DNA from: Olsenella uli DSM 7084
GTDB lineage: Bacteria; Actinomycetota; Coriobacteriia; Coriobacteriales; Atopobiaceae
Assembly (NCBI RefSeq): GCF_000143845.1
Contig: NC_014363.1
Location: 145,186 to 209,185 of the forward strand
Direction: 5' to 3'
Length of the DNA: 64,000 bases
How positions within the stretch are numbered: position 1 is the stretch's first letter; every line of letters starts with the position of its first letter. Positions 11,617 to 23,190 of the stretch are shown in pieces. The notes under the pieces are model-generated. The model did not search any database. It was given only the letters and a program-made list of their open reading frames with translations, and was not told where the DNA came from. The position numbers and the translations under genes were made by a program.

Positions 11617-12039
11617 ATGCCTAGGCTCGCCGAAAACATGAGACACCAGCTGACAATGGCCAACGAGGATTATCTCGAATCCATATACAGGATCACGCAG
11701 TCGACGGGTGCCACGGACGGAATCCGCTCCGTCGATGTCGCCGAGCAGCTCGATGTCTCCAAGGCAAGCGTAAACAAGGCCCTCTCCACCCTGAAGGAGG
11801 CGGGCTTCGTCGAGCAGAATCGCTACGGCCGCGTTCAGCTGACCCCCAAGGGGCGCGACTATGCGAGCCTCGTATGGCGCTGCCACCGCGCGCTGCGGCT
11901 CTTCCTCGAACGTGACCTTGGCGTCTCCCACGAGGTGGCGGATGAGGAGGCGTGCCAGATGGAGCATGCCCTGTCGCTCGACACCCAGAATCGCCTGATT
12001 GCCTACCTCGACCGTCAGGGCATAACGGTCGAAGAGTAG
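11617..12039 (+). CDS. DtxR/MntR-family metal-dependent regulator
   Basis: A 140-residue transcription factor. The winged helix lies at about residues 15-75 (EDYLESIYRI, then RSVDVAEQLDVSKASVNKALSTLKEAGFV), followed by a dimerisation/metal-binding region (HRALRLFLERDLGVSHEVADEEACQMEHALS) as in MntR-type regulators of manganese or iron uptake. No SH3-like third domain is present. I chose the ATG at 11617 because GGAGG lies five bases upstream; ATGs at 11638 and 11656 are alternatives. A possible -10 (TAGAAT, 11513-11518) lies upstream. No metal transporter gene is nearby, so the target cannot be inferred. Confidence 0.85.
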   Translation: MPRLAENMRHQLTMANEDYLESIYRITQSTGATDGIRSVDVAEQLDVSKASVNKALSTLKEAGFVEQNRYGRVQLTPKGRDYASLVWRCHRALRLFLERDLGVSHEVADEEACQMEHALSLDTQNRLIAYLDRQGITVEE

Positions 12040-12093
12040 GCTCCCGTCCCAGAAGGCTGCCTGGTAGGCAGGTTGGCGAAAGGAACGCATCCC

Positions 12094-13002
12094 ATGAAGG
12101 CCATCATTCCCGCCGCGGGTCTTGGCACGCGCTTTCTTCCGGGCACCAAGTGCACTCCCAAGGAGCTGCTGCCGGTGCTCGACAAGCCCGTCATTCAGTA
12201 CGTGGTCGAGGAGGCTCTCGAGCCGGATGGCGTCGATGGCGTCGTGATCGTGAACTCTCGCCTGAAGCCTCAGATCGAATCGTATTTCAGCGTGGATGAT
12301 GCGCTCGAGGAGCACCTCCGTGCGCATGGTAAGGACTGTCTCGCCGACAAGGTCCGCGCGGCCGGGGAGCTTCCCGTCAGCTTCTGCTATCAGGATGAGG
12401 CTCGCGGCTTGGGGCATGCCGTGCTGTGCGCCGCCGACGACGCGGGCGACGAGCCGTTCTTCGTCCTCTTGGGCGACTACTTCGTTCCCGACCGCAAGAT
12501 GTGCGTGAGGATGGCGGAAGTATCCGCAGCCCATGGAGGATCGTCCGTGATCGCGGTGGCGCCCGTACCCGAGGACCAGGTCAGCCGCTACGGTATCGTC
12601 GCAGGCGAGCGTTGTGGCGAGGTTGGGGGCCTCAGCCCCGCGGACGACGAGGCGGAGGGCGCGGTCTGGAAGGTCACGGGTCTGGTCGAGAAGCCCGCTC
12701 CAGAGGACGCCCCCAGCCATCTCTTCATAGTCGGGCGCTATCTGCTCACCCCGCGCGTGATGGAGCTGCTGAAGACCCAGGGCGCCGGTGCCGGCGGAGA
12801 GATCCAGCTCACGGATGCGATGGAGCGCCTGCTGGCCGAGGAGGAGATGTACGCCGTGGTCGTCGACCCCGCGGAGGGGTGCGATACGGGCACTCCGGCG
12901 GCATGGGCGGCGACGAACGCCCGCATGGCGCTCGGCGACGCAGCCCAGCGCGAGGCGTTTCTCGAGGCGCTGGGCGAGAGGGCAGCCAAGCAGCTGGCAT
13001 AG
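12094..13002 (+). CDS. galU: UTP-glucose-1-phosphate uridylyltransferase
   Basis: GalU makes UDP-glucose from UTP and glucose-1-phosphate for cell-surface polysaccharides. The 302-residue protein begins with the nucleotide-binding signature AIIPAAGLGTRFLPGTK and continues with KELLPVLDKPVIQY, both diagnostic, and has GLGHAVLCA further on. Start at ATG 12094 after an AAAGGA site; a TTG seven codons upstream is less likely. Two bases separate it from the following phosphohexomutase-like gene, so the two are co-transcribed. Confidence 0.93.
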   Translation: MKAIIPAAGLGTRFLPGTKCTPKELLPVLDKPVIQYVVEEALEPDGVDGVVIVNSRLKPQIESYFSVDDALEEHLRAHGKDCLADKVRAAGELPVSFCYQDEARGLGHAVLCAADDAGDEPFFVLLGDYFVPDRKMCVRMAEVSAAHGGSSVIAVAPVPEDQVSRYGIVAGERCGEVGGLSPADDEAEGAVWKVTGLVEKPAPEDAPSHLFIVGRYLLTPRVMELLKTQGAGAGGEIQLTDAMERLLAEEEMYAVVVDPAEGCDTGTPAAWAATNARMALGDAAQREAFLEALGERAAKQLA

Positions 13003-13004
13003 CC

Positions 13005-14432
13005 ATGCGCATCATTCACTTTGGTGCGAACGGCTGGTACGCCCGCTTCGACGAGGGCTTCGACGAGACGGGCGTGACGCGCGTGGCCGCTGCGGTCGGG
13101 TTGCTGTGGGGGGACACGTTTCCCGACGGGGTCGTGTACGTCTCGTATGACGTTCGTCCCCGGTCGGAACGCCTTGCAAGCCTGGCCGCTGCGGTGCTGG
13201 CTTCGTATGGGCTGCGTACCAGGGTGTCGAGCAGCGCCGCTCCCCTCCCCGCACTGGAGTGGGCCGTGGCCGCCGACGAGGAGGCCATTGGCGGCGTGGT
13301 GATCTCGGGATCCGATCTGTCATGTGACTACGGAGGCTTTCTGCTGCGTGGCCCAGATGGCGGTCCCGTCTCGGCTGACTTCGCGCTTCAAGTTGACCGC
13401 CACATCTCCGGTCGTGCCGACGAGCGGATGGGGACGGCAAAGTCCGTTGACCTCGTCTCTCCGTATGTCAGCGCACTCATGCAAGAGGTGGATCGGTCTG
13501 CGATCGGAGCCCGCCCGCTTAGGGTTATCGTTGACCCCCTTTGCGGATCGTCGCGGGGTCTGCTGGCGGACCTGCTGCGAAGCTGCGGTTGCGCGGTGGC
13601 GGAGATACACGATGGAAGACCCGACGCACTTGGGGACTTGCTCTCGCAACCCGTTGGGCCTTGGGTCGGAGACTGCGGGCGTGCGGTGGCAGAGCAGGGC
13701 GCTGACATGGGGATTGCCGTCGACGGGGATGGATGCCGCATTGCCCTGATCGATGAGCTCGGTCATCTCGTCGCTTCGCACGACCTCGTCGCCCTCATCC
13801 TGGAGCATCTGTCGGTTGCGAGAGGTCTGCGGGGCAGGGTCGTGGCGACAACGGCGACGTCGGTCCGTGTCGCCCGCCAGGCTGAGCGCCTGGGCTGCCC
13901 GCTGACCATCGTACCCGTGGGGTTCCAGCGCGTCTACGAGGAGATGCGGGAGAGGGACGTCCTTCTTGCCTGCGAGGAGTACGGGGGGATGTGCGTCCCC
14001 CAGCACCTTATGGAGCGCGATGGCATCCTGGCGGCGCTCCTTGCCGTCGAAATGCTCTCCACGGGTGCCGCAGGTCTTACAGGCGCGACGCCTGCCCCCA
14101 AGCTCAGCGAGATGGTCCGACGACTCGGACAAAGCCTTGGACACATGGACTACGCAAGACGGGACGTGCGCGTGGACGTCGCGACCATGCAATCGTTCAG
14201 GAACGTCCTGCCAGGCCTCAACCCCGAGACGGTTGCTGGCAGGAGGCCCTGCTGCGTAAGCCACGCCGATGGCCTGAGGCTCGGCTTCGATGATGGGGCA
14301 TGGGTGATGCTGCGGCCATCGCGCACCCAAACACTCGTCCGCATCTATGCCGAGGCAGCGACCACGGCCGAGAGGGACCAGCTCCTCTCGTCCGCATGCG
14401 CTATCGTCAGGGCGCGCGGCCTGGAGATATAG
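13005..14432 (+). CDS. Phosphohexomutase-like protein with altered active-site motifs
   Basis: A 475-residue member of the alpha-D-phosphohexomutase superfamily. It keeps the N-terminal motif (HFGANGWYARFDEGF), a metal loop DGDGCR (residues 240-245, usual DGDADR), a sugar loop CEEYGG (about 323-328) and a phosphate loop RPSRTQTLVRIY. The phosphoserine loop, normally TASHNP, reads SGSDLS (residues 101-106): the serine S103 is kept but His, Asn and Pro are replaced. Its position directly behind galU suggests glucose-1-phosphate supply, but it may be a slow, altered-specificity or regulatory homologue. A canonical paralogue (glmM) is at 41138. The TAG stop coincides with the first bases of the repeat that flanks the rRNA operon. 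Confidence 0.75.
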   Translation: MRIIHFGANGWYARFDEGFDETGVTRVAAAVGLLWGDTFPDGVVYVSYDVRPRSERLASLAAAVLASYGLRTRVSSSAAPLPALEWAVAADEEAIGGVVISGSDLSCDYGGFLLRGPDGGPVSADFALQVDRHISGRADERMGTAKSVDLVSPYVSALMQEVDRSAIGARPLRVIVDPLCGSSRGLLADLLRSCGCAVAEIHDGRPDALGDLLSQPVGPWVGDCGRAVAEQGADMGIAVDGDGCRIALIDELGHLVASHDLVALILEHLSVARGLRGRVVATTATSVRVARQAERLGCPLTIVPVGFQRVYEEMRERDVLLACEEYGGMCVPQHLMERDGILAALLAVEMLSTGAAGLTGATPAPKLSEMVRRLGQSLGHMDYARRDVRVDVATMQSFRNVLPGLNPETVAGRRPCCVSHADGLRLGFDDGAWVMLRPSRTQTLVRIYAEAATTAERDQLLSSACAIVRARGLEI

Positions 14433-14554
14433 TCAGTCCGTGGGAGAGCAGGACGCCGCTGACCAACGAGGGGCATTCCCGTGCCCCGCCCCCCGGTTGT
14501 GTGGGAATCGTGGAGGGCCCCGGGCGCGGCCCGCGCCCGGTCCCGGACGCGTAT
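14431..14554 (+). repeat. 124-bp direct repeat, upstream copy: 5S rRNA 3' end plus rrn terminator
   Basis: This stretch is base-for-base identical to 19656-19779. The first 36 bases equal the last 36 bases of the 5S gene (19656-19691). Then come the 3' arm of the 5S processing stem and the GC-rich terminator hairpin (10-bp arms, 14520-14540). It starts inside the TAG stop of the phosphohexomutase-like gene and sits immediately upstream of the 16S leader, where no 5S belongs. Best read as the remnant of a lost upstream rrn operon or of a rearrangement or misassembly; it may still terminate galU transcription. Confidence 0.9.
14520..14540 (+). terminator. Duplicated rrn terminator hairpin behind galU/phosphohexomutase
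   Basis: Arms CCGGGCGCGG (14520-14529) and CCGCGCCCGG (14531-14540) are perfectly complementary, leaving a tight loop. No T-run follows. Identical to the hairpin behind the 5S gene (19745-19765). Confidence 0.55.
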
Positions 14555-14772
14555 AGTTGTTTCCCGCGCCGCGACGGGCCCAGTCCCCGTCCGGGCGCGC
14601 AGGACCTTGAAAACCGGATACTGCGATCGAAAGATCGACGAAAGACAGCACAAGCGAAGTTCGAGTTAACTTGAACGTCAATTCGATACCAAGCGAATCC
14701 AGATCAGCGGGATCCAGAGACGGGCCTGCTCCGGATGGAAGGCAGAGCGGCCGGCGCGAGCCGGCCCCGCTT
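14555..14772 (+). promoter_or_regulatory. Leader region of the rRNA operon
   Basis: These 218 bases between the repeat and the 16S gene hold no protein gene. They contain a CCTTGAAAACCGGATACT element (around 14605) of the kind found in rRNA spacers and leaders, and GC-rich inverted arms just before 16S (GCGGCCGGC/GCCGGCCCCGC, about 14747-14770) that may form the processing stem. I cannot identify a convincing -35/-10 pair. A TATAGT hexamer (14552-14557) straddles the end of the repeat without a matching -35. Confidence 0.5.
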
Positions 14773-19460
<4,688 letters not shown>

Positions 19461-19570
19461 CGCGTCCGGCCTTCGGGTCCGGTGCGGTCCTCTTCTGGGG
19501 GCGTCGTCCGCGTCGCGCTGTGCGGCCCTGAGGGCACGGCGAGCCGTACCCCGGAACCGAATGCCCCTCG

Positions 19571-19691
19571 TTGGTCAGCGGCCATGGCAGGGGAGGCACA
19601 CCTGGTCCCATCCCGAACCCAGAAGTTAAGCCCCCGAGCGCCGATGGTACTGCGGAGTCAGTCCGTGGGAGAGCAGGACGCCGCTGACCAA
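19571..19691 (+). rRNA. rrf: 5S ribosomal RNA
   Basis: About 121 bases, with the conserved CCCATCCCGAACCCAGAAGT and GCGCCGATGGTACTGCG segments. The terminal helix TTGGTCAGCGG/CCGCTGACCAA is extended outside the mature ends into a perfect 21-bp stem (19561-19581 with 19681-19701), probably the processing stem. Its last 36 bases are duplicated at 14431-14466. Confidence 0.96.
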
Positions 19692-19779
19692 CGAGGGGCA
19701 TTCCCGTGCCCCGCCCCCCGGTTGTGTGGGAATCGTGGAGGGCCCCGGGCGCGGCCCGCGCCCGGTCCCGGACGCGTAT
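19656..19779 (+). repeat. 124-bp direct repeat, downstream copy (5S 3' end and terminator)
   Basis: Native copy of the repeat described at 14431-14554. It covers the last 36 bases of 5S rRNA, the 3' arm of the extended stem and the terminator. Identity stops at 19779/14554: the next base is G here and A upstream. Confidence 0.9.
19745..19765 (+). terminator. rRNA operon terminator hairpin
   Basis: Perfect 10-bp GC arms (CCGGGCGCGG and CCGCGCCCGG) with a tight loop, about 55 bases behind the 5S gene, without a clear T-run. Position and strength suggest the end of the rRNA transcript. Confidence 0.6.
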
Positions 19780-20038
19780 GGGGAAGCTGCTACCGTTCGC
19801 CGAAATATTCCCCGTGCGCCGGATCTCACTTGGTAGGGGGAAGGCCTTCATCTAGATCCTCCAAAAGGCTGTTTAAGTGCATCGCAATGCTGCTTGCACG
19901 TAACTTGCAAAACATTTTGCTGCTTCTACCGAATCCTCCTGAGCTCTCATTCTATTCAGCTTTATTAAGTTGCATAACGGTCCCATACCGCAAATCGCTG
20001 GGAGCTACGGTTCCGGCAAGAGACGGGAGGGTTGTGCA

Positions 20039-23029
20039 ATGAGTGGCTATGAGGTACCGATCGACGGGCGTTGCGAGTACATCGATTCCATCGACTCCGA
20101 TATGTCCCTGCCAACGAACACGTTCCTTGTCAAGTCGCTCGGGCGCAAGAGGGATGAGTCGAGCCATCTGGTTGTATTGTGCGCCGAGCCAGGTGTTGGC
20201 AAGACTCATGCGATGAACGCCCTGTTGCAGTCTGAGCGGCAGCGTGGTGCGTTCACGCGCGTTCTCGACTTCTCGAGTGCGGGTGAGGACGAGACCCCCG
20301 CACGCCTCTCAAGGTCTGCGCGCGAGGTCCACGCACTGCGGGAGCGTTACGCGAGGGTTGCGGTTGGCATTGATGGACTCACTGCCGGAGATGAATCGGC
20401 GGTTGCGCGAGAGACTCGGGCGATTCGCAAGATGCTTGATGATGGCTGTACGGTTATCCTCTGTATCCGCAGCGAGTCTGCCGCCCTTGTCGAACAGCTT
20501 AGGGATCGTGCGGTAGTTGCCGGTTGTTTTGAGCTTACGGCGAGGGGATGGTATGGGAATGACCCCATCTCTCGACTGACACATGGCATTCCCGCGCTTT
20601 ACGTTGCAGCCACCTCAGACGCACGCCAGGGAATTCAGGCATTTGAAGACGACTCTGCCTACGTGAGGGCACTACGGGAACAGATTGTGCTTGCCTTGCG
20701 AGAAACGCTTGCGGATGAAGAGGTCGAGCTCCGCCTGGCCCTCATGCTTCTTGGGAAGGGGACTCAGGGAGACCTGGCCGAGCTCCTCGACCGTCTCGAT
20801 GCAGACGAGCTGTTCCTGATGGAGTCAACCGTCCCGCTCCTTGGTGTGACGTCCCATGGCGGCCGCTTCGGTGTCGCGGGGCTTTGCGAGATCGAGGGAC
20901 TTCGTGCCACGCTCTCGAGCATCGAGCCTGTGGCTCAGAACTATACGAAGCTCGTGGTGCGCTCGGCGCGAGTTTTGGCGCAACGCGGGGAATACAGAAG
21001 GTCCGCCTTGGTGTGCGGGCTCTGCCACGACGTGCCCGAGCTGTACGAGATGGGATGCGAGAGCGGCTTTCAGTATGTGGTGGCGGGGGCGCCGTCATTG
21101 GTGGCGCGCTCCATCGGCTACCTCAAGGAGCGGGGACACGGGAGGGAGACGTACGTTCTCCTCGCGCAGCAGGCGCTCGATGAGGTGTTCGCCCGACGGA
21201 GTGTCTTGGAGAAGGGACGAGAGGCCTGCGTTTCGGCAAGGGGCCTCTCGAATGCGGAGTATGACGCGCAACGTATGGACATGATCCTCTCAAGCTGTCG
21301 CGACGGCCTTGATGCCATAGGCGGAGATGATAGGACGGTGGATGCCTCGGGCAGGGACATCGCGACTGCGCTGCGGCTGCATGCCGTCGCCCAGGCGGCG
21401 TTGTTTTCCGGGAGGTTCTCGAAGGCCTTCAATCTCCTGGTGGACCTACCGGCACGCAGGAACCCGGGGACGTTTGCGGCGGCACTGCTGAGCATGGACT
21501 TCTCTGTTGCCGAGACACTGATGGGCGAGGTGCCCGTCAGTCAGGAGCGCGTGGATCGGGAGCGGGCGCAGAGCATCATGCGGGAGCTTGGCGACAGTCG
21601 TATCGACGTCTACCGCAACGCACTTTCCGCAACGACAGCGATACTCATGGGCAGGGAATCCGATTTCCCCTGCGCCGAGGTGGCGATTGCGAAGTCAGAG
21701 GAGTACGGGGATGGCCTGTTGACGGCGGTCTTCCTGCTCGCTGCGGCGATAGCCGATCTGAGGAACTCGGCGATGGCGCGAGCGCACGTTCGGGCGAACA
21801 GGGCGCTGGGGTATGCGACCTGCCGCAGCGCCGACTACCTTGCACATGCGGCACGCCTCGTCATGTCCGTCATTGACATCAGGCTTGGCGGGGAGATCAC
21901 CCCCGAGCAGGAGATGGCATGCGAGGGGCAGCTGGGAGACGTGCTGCGCATCCTGGCGTCCGCCTCCCGCGGCGAGACCCATGTTCCCGTGAGGCTTGAT
22001 CACCTCTCCCGGTTTAACTGCAGCAGGGACGTCCTATGGGCCGTGAATCTGGTGCTGAACGATACGGGAGACCTCGCCTCCGAGGTCCATGGTCTGATTC
22101 CCGAGGGATGGAGGGGGCTCGTATCGACAGCCCTTGCACAATTTGAGGATGGGGCGCAGGCGGTGGAGGCGCACCCGCAAGCCCTGAGCCGCAGCCGGGG
22201 TGCGGATGGGGTCAAGCCCAGTCCGGCGGTGCGGGTATCCATCCTAGGAAACTTCGAGGTGTGGGTGGGCAAGCGCCGCATTCCCGCGGAGAGGCTCGTG
22301 CGTCGCCATGTAAGGGAAGTGATCGGGATGCTCGCCCTCGCAGTTGGGCATAGGGTGTCTCGTCGGGACCTGATTGCAAGCATTTGGGGTGAGATTGATT
22401 ACGTATCAGGCCTGAAGCGGCTATACGAGTCGATATGCGCCTGCCGAAAGGCGCTGGGATCGAGGGAGCTTGGCACCAATCCCATCATATCGAACAAGAT
22501 CGAGGGCATCGTCTCGCTCGATCCCGCGATCGTGTCCTGCGACGTGGACGACCTTGAGCGTTCCGCCCGTGACGCACTTGCGGTCGAGGGCAACGATCGT
22601 GACATGGTGCGCCTGGGCTGTAGGGCATGCACGATGTACGGGGGCGGAGTCGACTTTCATCCCATGGACGCCACTGGGCTGGCCGATGCCCGCACAGACG
22701 CGCTCCGGTCGCTCTATGTCGACGTGGCCTCGGCGACCGCCGCCGCTGCGCTGAGAGAGGGCAGGCCGCGTCTTGCGGCGCGGCTTGCGCGCGAGGCGTA
22801 TGACGTGCAACCGGCACGTGAGGACGTGACGGTCTGCCTGATCGAGGGGCTTGCGGCGATAGGGAGGCTGGGAGAAGTCGTGGCGCTGTACGAGGACTAT
22901 CGTCGGAGGCTGCCCCAGCTGGGATTGAGAAGACCTGCGGCCGGCGTGGCAAAGGCCGTCGAGGATGCCTTGACTCGCATGGAAGGGAGGGGCGAGGACA
23001 TGGACGGCCCTGCGGCGATCGAGGCGTAG
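20039..23029 (+). CDS. Large AAA-type ATPase regulator with C-terminal winged-helix/BTAD module
   Basis: A 996-residue multidomain regulator. Near the N-terminus is a P-loop (AEPGVGKTH, about residues 49-57) and a possible Walker B (VAVGIDGL). The middle (about 250-700) is helical and TPR-like without clear motifs. From about residue 731 an OmpR/SARP-type winged helix begins (VRVSILGNFEVWVGKRRI), followed by a bacterial transcriptional activator domain to about residue 980. This layout recalls large STAND/SARP activators, with the DNA-binding module at the C-terminus. The first ATG with a ribosome site (GGGAGGG) is at 20039. It stands alone between the rRNA operon and secA behind an AT-richer leader (19780-20038). 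Targets unknown. Confidence 0.75.
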   Translation: MSGYEVPIDGRCEYIDSIDSDMSLPTNTFLVKSLGRKRDESSHLVVLCAEPGVGKTHAMNALLQSERQRGAFTRVLDFSSAGEDETPARLSRSAREVHALRERYARVAVGIDGLTAGDESAVARETRAIRKMLDDGCTVILCIRSESAALVEQLRDRAVVAGCFELTARGWYGNDPISRLTHGIPALYVAATSDARQGIQAFEDDSAYVRALREQIVLALRETLADEEVELRLALMLLGKGTQGDLAELLDRLDADELFLMESTVPLLGVTSHGGRFGVAGLCEIEGLRATLSSIEPVAQNYTKLVVRSARVLAQRGEYRRSALVCGLCHDVPELYEMGCESGFQYVVAGAPSLVARSIGYLKERGHGRETYVLLAQQALDEVFARRSVLEKGREACVSARGLSNAEYDAQRMDMILSSCRDGLDAIGGDDRTVDASGRDIATALRLHAVAQAALFSGRFSKAFNLLVDLPARRNPGTFAAALLSMDFSVAETLMGEVPVSQERVDRERAQSIMRELGDSRIDVYRNALSATTAILMGRESDFPCAEVAIAKSEEYGDGLLTAVFLLAAAIADLRNSAMARAHVRANRALGYATCRSADYLAHAARLVMSVIDIRLGGEITPEQEMACEGQLGDVLRILASASRGETHVPVRLDHLSRFNCSRDVLWAVNLVLNDTGDLASEVHGLIPEGWRGLVSTALAQFEDGAQAVEAHPQALSRSRGADGVKPSPAVRVSILGNFEVWVGKRRIPAERLVRRHVREVIGMLALAVGHRVSRRDLIASIWGEIDYVSGLKRLYESICACRKALGSRELGTNPIISNKIEGIVSLDPAIVSCDVDDLERSARDALAVEGNDRDMVRLGCRACTMYGGGVDFHPMDATGLADARTDALRSLYVDVASATAAAALREGRPRLAARLAREAYDVQPAREDVTVCLIEGLAAIGRLGEVVALYEDYRRRLPQLGLRRPAAGVAKAVEDALTRMEGRGEDMDGPAAIEA

Positions 23030-23190
23030 GACGGGCCACGGCGTGGGGAAGGCGTGCGTGCTCTTGACCGTGGTGCCGTTTTCGTGGTCGTGTCCCCTTG
23101 CCAACTGCGTGGTTTCACCAATTGATACAGTAGGAGGGCTATCGGAACGCGCAGGGGCTTTGCGTCCCCCACACTATCAAGAGGAATCCC

